Source: Bacteroidales bacterium (GTDB lineage Bacteria > Bacteroidota > Bacteroidia > Bacteroidales > UBA932). From it: a stretch of 37,221 nt of DNA. Location: assembly GCA_017614795.1 (NCBI GenBank), contig JAGABD010000012.1, positions 1 through 37,221 of the forward strand. The letters run 5' to 3'. Each line of letters starts with the position of its first letter. Positions within the stretch are counted from its first letter, which is position 1. The notes beneath the pieces were generated by a model. That model worked only from the letters and a program-made list of their open reading frames with translations. It searched no databases and was not told the DNA's origin. Below, piece by piece: positions 16,382 through 24,285 of the stretch. The position numbers were made by a program, and so were the translations under genes.

Positions 16382-17296
16382 TCAGTCGCGCCTTAAAGGA
16401 AGTGTCGAGCAGCGCAGAAGGCCGCCCATCTTGGATATTTCGCGGTAGGGAACGGTCTCGACCGTCATTCCCCAGACATTCCGCAGATGCTCGTTGAGCC
16501 TGGTGAAATGCTCTTCGGTCACCACCACGTCCTCGGAAATCGAGAAGACGTTGCTGTTCATCCAGTACATCTCGTCCTGCGTGAGCTCGAAGACGTTCTC
16601 CTGTCCGAAAAGATCCACCAGATGCTGCGCGTCGCGGGGGTTGATGAAGCCGTCGCGGTAGATGATGGCCTTTTCGCGGCCCACCGGCATGAAGGTGCAG
16701 TCGAGGTGCAGGATGCCGTCGCGCGGGTCGGTGTCGTTCTTGCGGAGGTTCAGGGGAACTATCTTCTTGTCGGGGAAGATCATCTTGAGGTAATCGACCG
16801 CGAGCCGGTTGGTGCGCGCTGTCTTCACCGAAGGATAATCGGCGAAATCGTACTGCCCGAGGAAGATGTGGTCGTGCCAGAGTATCACGTCGCCGCCTTC
16901 CACGTGCACCGTTTCGGGCAGGTTGTAGATGTTCTTGTAATGGATGCGGCTGTAGATGCTGCCGTATGCGTCGATCTCGGCCTGGCGGTCGGGAATGATG
17001 TTGGACACGATTATCTTGTCGTCTATCACGAAGCCCACGTCGCGGGCGAACACCTGGTTGCAGTCGGGCACGAGTTCGGGGCGGTACACCGCCACGTCGT
17101 ATTTGTGCAGCACCGCCAGGAAGGCGTCCATCTCGTCGATTATGTCCTTTTCGGCGGGATACACACCGTTCGCAACGGATTCGTAGGATTTGCTGTCGAA
17201 GGTCTCGTCAAGTGTCGGAACCGGACCGTTGGAATACGGTATGCCGAGCACGACCTCGCGCAACCTTCCGGTCTCGGATGTTATATGCAGTTTCAT
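16382..17296 (-). CDS. arginine deiminase/DDAH-like amidinohydrolase
   Basis: 304 residues with the guanidino-modifying (pentein) fold. Catalytic positions: E-G-G-D mid-protein, H-L-D-C-T-F (His and acidic pair), and nucleophile Cys296 in G-L-L-R-C-S-T-L-P-L at the C-terminus. True arginine deiminases run to about 400 residues, so this is the short, DDAH-sized type. Being first in an operon with arcC and a carbamoyltransferase, it most likely makes citrulline from arginine; dimethylarginine or another guanidino compound is possible. ATG 17296 is chosen because the in-frame TTG at 17303-17305 lies in the -7 box. No arginine/ornithine antiporter gene is present. Confidence 0.8.
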   Translation of the reverse strand: MKLHITSETGRLREVVLGIPYSNGPVPTLDETFDSKSYESVANGVYPAEKDIIDEMDAFLAVLHKYDVAVYRPELVPDCNQVFARDVGFVIDDKIIVSNIIPDRQAEIDAYGSIYSRIHYKNIYNLPETVHVEGGDVILWHDHIFLGQYDFADYPSVKTARTNRLAVDYLKMIFPDKKIVPLNLRKNDTDPRDGILHLDCTFMPVGREKAIIYRDGFINPRDAQHLVDLFGQENVFELTQDEMYWMNSNVFSISEDVVVTEEHFTRLNEHLRNVWGMTVETVPYREISKMGGLLRCSTLPLRRD

Positions 17297-17302
17297 AGAG
17301 TG

Positions 17303-17310
17303 CAAAGATA
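17303..17310 (-). promoter_or_regulatory. -7 box for the arginine-deiminase operon
   Basis: TATCTTTG on the minus strand, six bases before the ATG at 17296. It faces away from an identical box for ispD, with 13 bases between them. I see no TTG at the expected -33 distance. This is the only clear promoter at the head of the long minus-strand run. Confidence 0.65.
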
Positions 17311-17323
17311 AGATAAATTAGCG

Positions 17324-17331
17324 TATCTTTG
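17324..17331 (+). promoter_or_regulatory. -7 box for ispD
   Basis: TATCTTTG on the plus strand, 10 bases before the ATG at 17342. With the opposite box at 17303-17310 it makes a perfect 8-base inverted repeat, so the two promoters may compete for polymerase. Confidence 0.65.
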
Positions 17332-17341
17332 CCTTTGCCAT

Positions 17342-18049
17342 ATGGAAAGGAAGAAGTATGTCATAGTGGTCGCCGGAGGGCGCGGAGTCAGAATGGGGAC
17401 GGAAATCCCCAAGCAGTTCCTGCTTCTCGGCGGAATACCCATCCTCCAGCGCACCATCACGGCTTTCGTGGAGGCGATTCCGGGTATCGAAGTGATAACG
17501 GTTCTTCCCAAGGACCAGTTCGCCGCCTGGAAGGACCTCTGCGTAAAGTACAGCTTCACGGTGCCCCAGAAGCTCGTGGCCGGAGGCATCTCCCGTTTCC
17601 ATTCGGTGAAGAACGGCCTTGCGAAGGTTCCCGCGGGCGCCATCGTGGCGATTCACGACGGGGTGAGGCCTCTCGTGGACAAGAAGTTCCTGCGCGGGCT
17701 TTTCTCCCAAGTTTCGGACGGCAATGCCCTCACCCCCGACGGCAGGCCTCTCTCTCGCGGCATCAGGGCGCTGATCCCCGTTCTCAAGGTCACGGACACG
17801 CTCCATAACACCGCGGGCCCGGACCCCGACCGCAGCACGCTGCTCGCCGCGCAGACCCCTCAGATCTTCCTCTCCGAAGATATCAAGGAGGCCTACAGGC
17901 AGCCCTACGATATGAAATTCACCGACGACGCCAGCGTGGCGGCCGCAAAAGAAATTCCCCTCACCTTCGCCGAAGGAGAGAGGAAAAATATCAAGATAAC
18001 GACTCCGGAGGATATCCCCTTCGCCGAGCATCTACTTCTTCTTCGCTGA
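17342..18049 (+). CDS. ispD: 2-C-methyl-D-erythritol 4-phosphate cytidylyltransferase
   Basis: 235 residues, normal length. It joins CTP and MEP to make CDP-methylerythritol in the MEP isoprenoid pathway. The CTP-binding loop V-A-G-G-R-G-V-R-M-G is at residues 10-19, followed by K-Q-F-L-L-L-G-G-I-P and, later, I-H-D-G-V-R-P-L-V. The C-terminal A-Q-T-P-Q-I-F and F-T-D-D-A-S-V blocks also fit. The gene stands alone on its strand; its last 18 bases overlap the end of the Lrp-family gene coming from the other direction. The start follows the -7 box by 10 bases, so the 5' leader must be very short. Confidence 0.95.
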   Translation: MERKKYVIVVAGGRGVRMGTEIPKQFLLLGGIPILQRTITAFVEAIPGIEVITVLPKDQFAAWKDLCVKYSFTVPQKLVAGGISRFHSVKNGLAKVPAGAIVAIHDGVRPLVDKKFLRGLFSQVSDGNALTPDGRPLSRGIRALIPVLKVTDTLHNTAGPDPDRSTLLAAQTPQIFLSEDIKEAYRQPYDMKFTDDASVAAAKEIPLTFAEGERKNIKITTPEDIPFAEHLLLLR

Positions 18050-18538
18050 GGAACGCCCCTCTTTCTTGAAGGCGTTGTCCTTCACCCAGACCTGACGCTC
18101 GAACACCTCTTCGAGGGAAATCATCGTATCGGTGCTCTGGATGTAGGGCACTTCGCGCAACTTGTGCATAATGACGTCCATAAGGTGGTCGTTGTCGAGG
18201 CAGTAGACCTTGACCAGCAGGGTGTAGCGGCCGGTCACGAAGTGGCATTCGACCACCTCGGGAATCTGCTTGAGCGCCGCGATCACCTCGGGGCTCTTGT
18301 TGGACTCGGTGACGACGATGCTGATGTAGGCGCACACGTTGAGGCCGATGGCCGCGGGCTTGATGAGCAGGCGGGAACCGGTGATGATGCCGTTCTCCTC
18401 GAGCTTGCGCACCCTCTGGTGGATGGCCGCTCCGGAAACCCCGCACTCCCTCGCTATTTCTAGGTAGGGCATACGGGCGTCGTTCACAAGGAAATAAAGG
18501 ATTTTCCTGTCGATGTTGTCCAATTTCAACTTTGCCAT
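18032..18538 (-). CDS. Lrp/AsnC family transcriptional regulator
   Basis: 168 residues. An N-terminal winged helix-turn-helix (L-D-N-I-D-R-K-I-L-Y-F-L, then L-E-I-A-R-E-C-G-V-S and I-H-Q-R-V-R-K-L-E-E-N-G-I-I) is followed by the RAM/AsnC effector domain (V-C-A-Y-I-S-I-V, C-H-F-V-T-G-R-Y-T-L-L-V-K-V). Such proteins sense amino acids or related metabolites and assemble as octamers. It starts 3 bases after topA, so it is probably cotranscribed with it, and its 3' end overlaps ispD by 18 bases. Closeness to the arginine module about 0.7 kb away makes that operon a possible target, though this is only positional inference. Confidence 0.93.
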   Translation of the reverse strand: MAKLKLDNIDRKILYFLVNDARMPYLEIARECGVSGAAIHQRVRKLEENGIITGSRLLIKPAAIGLNVCAYISIVVTESNKSPEVIAALKQIPEVVECHFVTGRYTLLVKVYCLDNDHLMDVIMHKLREVPYIQSTDTMISLEEVFERQVWVKDNAFKKEGRSSAKKK

Positions 18539-18541
18539 GGC

Positions 18542-20821
18542 TTATTTCTTGGATGATTTGATTATTTCAAGGCACTGCTGCAGCGTGAGCCTGGGAGCCA
18601 TCGATTTGCGCGGGATCTTGTAGTTGGCGCCTGCGTGCTTGATGTAGGGGCCGAAGCGTCCGTTGAGGATGGTGACGTCGGCGTCCTTCCATTCCTGGAT
18701 GACCGCGTTCCCCGCTCCCGACGCCTGGGCCTGGATTATCTTTATGCACTCCGCGAGGCCTATCTCGGAAGGATTTGCATATTTCGGCAGAGAGATGAAC
18801 TTGCCGTCGTAGCGGAGATAGGGGCCGTACTTGCCCTTGCTCGCCACGATCTCCTTGCCTTCGAACTCGCCCACGGTGCGGGGCAGGGCCAGGAGCTTGA
18901 TCGCTTCTTCGAGGGTTACCGTCTCGATGAGCTGTCCCTTGCCGAGGCTGGCGAAACGCTTGCCCTCGCCTTCTCCCTTCTGCACATAGGGGCCGTACTG
19001 ACCGTATTTCACCACGATGGGCAGGCCGTCCGCCGGGTCGACGCCCAGTTCGCGCTGGATGTTGTTGTACTGCCCGTCGTTCATCCTGAGCTCCACTTCC
19101 TTGTGGAAAGGAGGATATATCTTGCCGAGATACTCCACCCACTCGAGCTTGCCTTCGGCGATCTTGTCGAGGTTCTCCTCCACCGTGGCGGTGTGGTTGT
19201 AGTCCATAATGCCCGGGAAATTCTCCACGAGGTAGTCGCACACTATGATGCCGATGTCCTGGGGCAGCAGCTTGCCGCGCTCTTCTCCCACGACTTCCGT
19301 CTTGCCCGAGCTGACTACGACGCCCTTCTTGAGCGCGAGGTTCGTGACCTGCACCTTCTCCCCTTCCTTGTTGCCCTTGGTCAGATAGCCGCGGCCGCTG
19401 GTGAGGGTGGAGATCGTAGGGGAGTATGTGGACGGGCGTCCGATGCCGAGCTCTTCGAGCTTGCGGATGAGGGTGGCCTCGCTGTAGCGGAACGGCGCGC
19501 GGGTGAACTTGCACTCTGAGGACAGTTCCATCAGCTGCAGCTCGGTGCCGGTTTCGATGTTGGGAATTATCTCGAAATCGTCCTGCACTTCGTCGTCGGT
19601 GCCTTCGAGGTAAACCTTGAGGAAGCCGTCGAAAAGTATCTGCGAAGCCTGGGTATGGAATTTCTCCGGCCTGGTGTTTATGCCGATGGTGACGTCGGTG
19701 TTAAGCATCTTCGCCTCGCTCATCTGCGATGCCACCGTACGGCGCCAGATAAGGTCGTAGAGGGCTTTTTCCTGCGCGGAGAGCTTGAGGTCGCGGTCGT
19801 TGTCGATGAAGGTGGGGCGGATGGCCTCGTGGGCTTCCTGCGCTCCCTTCGAATGTGTCTGGTAGTTGCGGGGATGCGAATACTGCTCTCCGTAATGCTC
19901 GGTGATGTATTTCTTCGCTGCGCCGATGGCGAGGGCCGAGAGGTTGGTGGAGTCGGTACGCATATAGGTGATGATACCCCTTTCGTACAGGCTCTGCGCA
20001 ACCCTCATAGTCTGGCTTACGCTGAAACGCAGTTTGCGGGATGCCTCCTGCTGGAGGGTGGAGGTGGTGAAAGGCGCCGCGGGCCAGCGGACCGCATCCT
20101 TCTTTTCTATCGCCTCGACCTTGAAACTCGCTCCTACGCATCCCTCGAGGAAGGCGCGGGCGTCGTCGATGTTGGAAAACTTCTGCTCGAGGGTGCTGCG
20201 GAATCTCGCATCTCCCGTGGAGAAGACGGCTCCGGTGCGGTAGAACGCTTCCGGCGTGAACGCCTGGATTTCGCGCTCCTTGTCCACCACCAGCCTGAGC
20301 GCCACGCTCTGCACCCTTCCGGCCGAAAGGCCGCGGTTTATCTTCTTCCATAATATAGGAGAGAGCTCGAACCCGATCAGACGGTCGAGAACCCTTCGCG
20401 CCTGCTGGGCGTTGACGAGGTTCATATCGATGTCGCGGGGATTCTTGAGCGCTTCGAGTATGGCGTTCTTGGTGATTTCCTGATAAGTGATGCGCCTAGT
20501 CCTTGCGGGGTCGAGGCCGAGAGTGTCCTTTATGTGCCAGGCGATGGCTTCCCCTTCACGGTCGGGGTCGGCAGCGAGATATACGGTGCCCGCGTCAGCC
20601 GCAAGAGCCTTGAGTTCGGCGACCGTGCGCCTCTTGTCGGCCGGTATCTCGTACTTGGGCGCGAAGCCGTGATCGACGTCCACGCTCAGGCTCTTTTCGT
20701 TCAGGTCGCGGATATGCCCACGGCTCGAAACCACCTTGTACGGCTCGGTTTCGTTCTTCAGAAAATGGGTGATTTCCTTGGCCTTGGTAGGCGACTCCAC
20801 TATTATCAGATTACCCTTCAT
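18542..20821 (-). CDS. topA: DNA topoisomerase I (type IA)
   Basis: 759 residues. It relaxes negative supercoils. The TOPRIM domain has I-I-V-E-S-P-T-K-A at the start and D-P-D-R-E-G-E-A near 85-91; the catalytic Tyr296 lies in G-I-I-T-Y-M-R-T-D-S. The E. coli-type zinc fingers are absent. Instead the C-terminus has three TopC-like repeats built on G-x-Y/F-G-P-Y (Y-G-Q-Y-G-P-Y, G-K-Y-G-P-Y, G-R-F-G-P-Y), the usual Bacteroidota design. The upstream 111 bases are shared with pbp1A on the other strand; the minus-strand promoter there is not convincing (TTACTTTG at 20850-20857 is one candidate with a mismatch). Confidence 0.97.
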   Translation of the reverse strand: MKGNLIIVESPTKAKEITHFLKNETEPYKVVSSRGHIRDLNEKSLSVDVDHGFAPKYEIPADKRRTVAELKALAADAGTVYLAADPDREGEAIAWHIKDTLGLDPARTRRITYQEITKNAILEALKNPRDIDMNLVNAQQARRVLDRLIGFELSPILWKKINRGLSAGRVQSVALRLVVDKEREIQAFTPEAFYRTGAVFSTGDARFRSTLEQKFSNIDDARAFLEGCVGASFKVEAIEKKDAVRWPAAPFTTSTLQQEASRKLRFSVSQTMRVAQSLYERGIITYMRTDSTNLSALAIGAAKKYITEHYGEQYSHPRNYQTHSKGAQEAHEAIRPTFIDNDRDLKLSAQEKALYDLIWRRTVASQMSEAKMLNTDVTIGINTRPEKFHTQASQILFDGFLKVYLEGTDDEVQDDFEIIPNIETGTELQLMELSSECKFTRAPFRYSEATLIRKLEELGIGRPSTYSPTISTLTSGRGYLTKGNKEGEKVQVTNLALKKGVVVSSGKTEVVGEERGKLLPQDIGIIVCDYLVENFPGIMDYNHTATVEENLDKIAEGKLEWVEYLGKIYPPFHKEVELRMNDGQYNNIQRELGVDPADGLPIVVKYGQYGPYVQKGEGEGKRFASLGKGQLIETVTLEEAIKLLALPRTVGEFEGKEIVASKGKYGPYLRYDGKFISLPKYANPSEIGLAECIKIIQAQASGAGNAVIQEWKDADVTILNGRFGPYIKHAGANYKIPRKSMAPRLTLQQCLEIIKSSKK

Positions 20822-20901
20822 TTCGGCGAAAGTTTTTCAATTACGTGTGCAAAGTAACATACAAAGTCCGGAATTTTCAAAAATTGTAAGTGTATTTTTT
20901 T

Positions 20902-20909
20902 TACATTTG
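20902..20909 (+). promoter_or_regulatory. -7 box for the pbp1A-ddl-prmC operon
   Basis: TACATTTG fits TAnnTTTG and lies 23 bases before the ATG at 20933. The nearest upstream TTG (20884-20886) is only 15 bases away, shorter than usual. The leader is A-rich just before the ATG, as common in Bacteroidota, which lack Shine-Dalgarno sites. Confidence 0.5.
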
Positions 20910-20932
20910 TAGACTAATCGAAGATTAAAAAA

Positions 20933-23269
20933 ATGGAGATAGCAACCAAGAAAAAAATAATCCGCATTTTCTGGCTTCTGTTCGCCGCGCCGTTCGTGCT
21001 GGTGTTCCTTCTGCTGTTCATCGTGTGGCTGTTCGCAAAGATTCCTTCCTTCGAGGAACTGGAGCATCCGGACAGCAAACTCGCGACCCACGTGATAGCC
21101 GAAGGCGGCGAACTTCTCACCACTTTCCATATAGAGAACCGCACCTACGTCAGCTTCGAGGACCTCTCCCCGAATCTCGTGGCGGCGGCCATCTCCACTG
21201 AGGACGTCCGCTTCCGCAAGCACTCCGGCGTAGACACCCGCGGTCTCGGCCGTGTGGCGGTGAAGACCCTCCTTATGCACGACAGCAGCCAGGGCGGCGG
21301 TTCCACCATCACCCAGCAGCTCGCCAAGACCCTCTACCCCCGAGGCGAGCAGGGCGGCAAGTTCCGTATGGTGTGGATCAAGCTCAAGGAATGGATTACC
21401 GCGGTGAAGCTCGAGCGCAACTACACCAAGGACGAGATAATCGACATGTACCTCAACTCCATCTTCTTCGGAAGCAACGCTTTCGGCGTGAAGGCGGCGT
21501 CGGAGACCTTCTTCGACAAGGAGCCCGCCGACCTGACGGTGGAGGAGGCCGCTACGCTCATCGGCATGGTGAACAAGCCCACGAGGTACAACCCGGTGCT
21601 CAACCCCGAGAAGAGCCTTGCCCGCCGCAACTTCGTGATAGGCCGAATGCGCAAAAACGGCTATCTCACAAGGCATCAGGCCGACTCCCTCTCGGCCCTG
21701 CCCATCGACCTGCACTACCGTGTGCTGGACCACAACGCCGGACTCGCGCCGTATTTCCGTGACATGCTCCGCCGCGACATGAACGCCAAGAAGCCCCGCC
21801 GCAGCGACTACCAGTACCCCGAGGACTACACCGCCGATTCGCTCCGCTGGCGCGACGACAACCTCTACGGCTGGCTGAACAAGAACAAGAAGCCTTCGGG
21901 CGAGCGCTACGACCTCGACCGCGACGGCCTTCGCATCTATACCACCATCAACTACAAGATGCAGCAGTATGCGGAGGAGGCCGTGGCGAACCATCTGGGC
22001 AAGCGTCTGCAGCCCGCCTTCAACAGGGAGATCAAGTGGAAGCGCTATCCTCCCTTCGCGTCGGATACCGAGAAGGCGGTGCGCGACCGTCTGATGAGCA
22101 ACGCCCGCAAGTGGAGCGAGCGCTATCGCACCCAGGCAAAGGCCGGAGTTCCCGAGGCCGAGATTCTGGAGTCCTTCAAGAAGCCCGTGAAGATGCGCAT
22201 CTTCGCCTGGAACAAGAAGGGCTATCTCGACACCGTGATGACGCCCAACGACTCCATCCTCTATTACAAGAGCATCCTTCGCGCCGGCTTCGTGGCCGTG
22301 CAGCCGAACACCGGGCATATCAAGGCCTACGTAGGCGGACCGAACTACCGCTACTTCAAGTATGACAACGTCCGCCAGGGCAAGCGCCAGGTGGGTTCGA
22401 CCATCAAGCCGTTCCTCTACACGCTTGCGATGCAGGAGGGCATGAGCCCCTGCGACAAGGTGGTGAACGTGCCGCAGTCCTTCATCGCCGGCGACGGCAC
22501 CGACTGGACGCCCCGTTCCACCGACAAGGACGAATGGATCGGCAAGACCGTCACCCTGAAATGGGGCCTCACCCACTCTTCCAACAACATCTCCGCCTAC
22601 CTGATGAAGCAGTTCGGTCCCGCGGCGATGGTGGAGATGATGCACAGGATGGGCGTGAGCTCGCATCTGGACGAGGTCTATTCGCTTTGCGTCGGCCCCG
22701 CCGACATCGCCCTCTACGAGATGGTCAACGCCTACAACACCTTCCCGTCCGCGGGCGTGTACGTGTCGCCTATATATGTAACGCGCATAGAGGACAACCA
22801 GGGCAACGTGCTCGCCGAGTTCACCAACAAGAAGCGCGAGGCCATCGGCGACCACACCGCCTACCTTATGGTGAACCTGATGCAGGGAGTCATCAACCAC
22901 GGTACGGGCTTCAACCTTCGCGCTAAATACAAGTTCAAGGGCGAGATAGCCGGCAAGACGGGAACCACCAACGACAACTCCGACGGTTGGTTCATCGGAT
23001 ACACCCCGGTCATTACCGCAGGAGCCTGGGTAGGAGGCGAGGACAGGCAGATCCACTTCAATTCCATCGCCCTGGGCAGCGGCGCCAACATGGCCCTGCC
23101 CATCTGGGGAGATTTTATGAAGAAGTGCATCGAGGACGGCACCCTCGGAATCACCGACACCGAAGCATTCGTCGGACCTTCGGGCTTCTTCCCGAACCTG
23201 GCGTGCTCGGGCGGCGATATGGACGAAGGCTCCGGTGAACAGCAATCTGAAGATTATTATTTCGAATAA
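20933..23269 (+). CDS. bifunctional penicillin-binding protein 1A (glycosyltransferase/transpeptidase)
   Basis: 778 residues. One N-terminal membrane anchor (about 10-35) is followed by the GT51 glycosyltransferase domain: catalytic E90-D-V-R-F, G-G-S-T-I-T-Q-Q-L-A-K near 122-132, and a K-D-E-I-I-D-M-Y-L-N motif. The transpeptidase domain has S489-T-I-K (acylation Ser), S549-S-N551 and K675-T-G677. It polymerises lipid II and crosslinks the glycan strands. The C-terminus ends in an acidic, disordered tail. Its stop codon overlaps the ddl start (TAATG), so the two wall enzymes are translationally coupled, and prmC follows. Confidence 0.95.
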   Translation: MEIATKKKIIRIFWLLFAAPFVLVFLLLFIVWLFAKIPSFEELEHPDSKLATHVIAEGGELLTTFHIENRTYVSFEDLSPNLVAAAISTEDVRFRKHSGVDTRGLGRVAVKTLLMHDSSQGGGSTITQQLAKTLYPRGEQGGKFRMVWIKLKEWITAVKLERNYTKDEIIDMYLNSIFFGSNAFGVKAASETFFDKEPADLTVEEAATLIGMVNKPTRYNPVLNPEKSLARRNFVIGRMRKNGYLTRHQADSLSALPIDLHYRVLDHNAGLAPYFRDMLRRDMNAKKPRRSDYQYPEDYTADSLRWRDDNLYGWLNKNKKPSGERYDLDRDGLRIYTTINYKMQQYAEEAVANHLGKRLQPAFNREIKWKRYPPFASDTEKAVRDRLMSNARKWSERYRTQAKAGVPEAEILESFKKPVKMRIFAWNKKGYLDTVMTPNDSILYYKSILRAGFVAVQPNTGHIKAYVGGPNYRYFKYDNVRQGKRQVGSTIKPFLYTLAMQEGMSPCDKVVNVPQSFIAGDGTDWTPRSTDKDEWIGKTVTLKWGLTHSSNNISAYLMKQFGPAAMVEMMHRMGVSSHLDEVYSLCVGPADIALYEMVNAYNTFPSAGVYVSPIYVTRIEDNQGNVLAEFTNKKREAIGDHTAYLMVNLMQGVINHGTGFNLRAKYKFKGEIAGKTGTTNDNSDGWFIGYTPVITAGAWVGGEDRQIHFNSIALGSGANMALPIWGDFMKKCIEDGTLGITDTEAFVGPSGFFPNLACSGGDMDEGSGEQQSEDYYFE

Positions 23270-24285
23270 TGGCAGCATACAAGACAATCGCGGTAGTATA
23301 CGGAAGCGATTCCTCCGAGTGGGAGGTCGCTTGCCGCAGCGGTGAGTTCACCGCTTCCCGCATCGACGGCTACAAGTACGACATCTACGAGATCTTCGCC
23401 CGTTTCGGACGCTGGCAGCTCGTGGCTTACAAGAAGAAGGATGCCATGCGCGTCCCTCTCCCCGAAGGCTCCCGCCCCGAGGTGGACAAGACCGATTTCT
23501 CGGTCAATGTCCTCGGCGAGAAGGTCAACTTCGACTATGTGTACATTATGCAGCACGGCGCTCCGGGCGAGAGCGGACAGCTGCAGGGCTATTTCGAGAT
23601 GCTCGGCATCCCGTTCAGCTCCTGCTCCTCTTCCGTTTCCGCCATCGCCTTTGACAAGTATGCCTGCAAAAGCTACATCCGCGACCTCGGCATAGTCAAG
23701 TGCGCTCCCGACGCCTTCGTGCACAAGGGCGCCGACATCGATGCTTTCGCCGGGCAGATTGCGGGCAAGCTCAAGTTCCCCGTGTTCGTGAAGCCCACAA
23801 TCGGCGGTTCGAGCTTCGGCGTCACCATGGTGAAGGATCCCTCCGGAGTAGCCACCGCGGTGAAGTACGCCTTCTCCGAGGGTCCGACCGTCCTCGTCGA
23901 GCAGGGAATCCACGGACGCGAGTTGACCTGTGCCGCGTACCGCACCGGAGGCGTGGTGCATACGCTGCCCATCATCGAGATACTTTCGGACAACGAGTAT
24001 TTCGACTACGACGCCAAGTACAACGGCCACAGCCGCGAGGTCTGCCCCGCCGACGCCACTCCCGAAATCGTGAAGCTGGTGCAGGAGACGACCGCCCACA
24101 TCTACGACAACCTGGATTGCTCCGGCGTTGTGCGAATGGACTACATCCTCGCCGAAGACGGGCTGTACTTCCTAGAGGTCAATACGATACCGGGAATGAC
24201 CAGCGCTTCGCTCGTTCCCAAGATGGTGCGCGCGGCCGGCCTCGATATGACCGATTTCCTCTCCGATATCATCGAAAACGGTTAG
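23269..24285 (+). CDS. ddl: D-alanine--D-alanine ligase
   Basis: 338 residues, ATP-grasp family. It makes the D-Ala-D-Ala dipeptide for peptidoglycan precursors. Features: an N-terminal domain with Q-H-G-A-P-G-E-S-G (usually H-G-x-x-G-E-D-G), the ATP-binding stretch F-V-K-P-T-I-G-G-S-S-F-G-V, a V-E-Q-G-I-H-G-R-E-L segment and the C-terminal metal/ATP motif F-L-E-V-N-T-I-P-G-M-T, with M-D-Y-I-L before it. The ATG shares a base with the PBP stop, and its own TAG shares a base with the GTG of prmC (TAGTG). The ligase and its downstream user, PBP1A, are therefore made from one message. Confidence 0.94.
   Translation: MAAYKTIAVVYGSDSSEWEVACRSGEFTASRIDGYKYDIYEIFARFGRWQLVAYKKKDAMRVPLPEGSRPEVDKTDFSVNVLGEKVNFDYVYIMQHGAPGESGQLQGYFEMLGIPFSSCSSSVSAIAFDKYACKSYIRDLGIVKCAPDAFVHKGADIDAFAGQIAGKLKFPVFVKPTIGGSSFGVTMVKDPSGVATAVKYAFSEGPTVLVEQGIHGRELTCAAYRTGGVVHTLPIIEILSDNEYFDYDAKYNGHSREVCPADATPEIVKLVQETTAHIYDNLDCSGVVRMDYILAEDGLYFLEVNTIPGMTSASLVPKMVRAAGLDMTDFLSDIIENG

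Noticed and set aside
20850..20857. TTACTTTG as a topA promoter
   Set aside because: It lacks the TA of TAnnTTTG and has no clear -33 element; too weak to annotate.
20837..23287. An 816-residue open frame on the minus strand opposite pbp1A
   Set aside because: It mirrors a fully validated GT51/transpeptidase gene; its composition (Val, Gly, His, Arg-rich, no domain) is that of a GC-rich antisense shadow.
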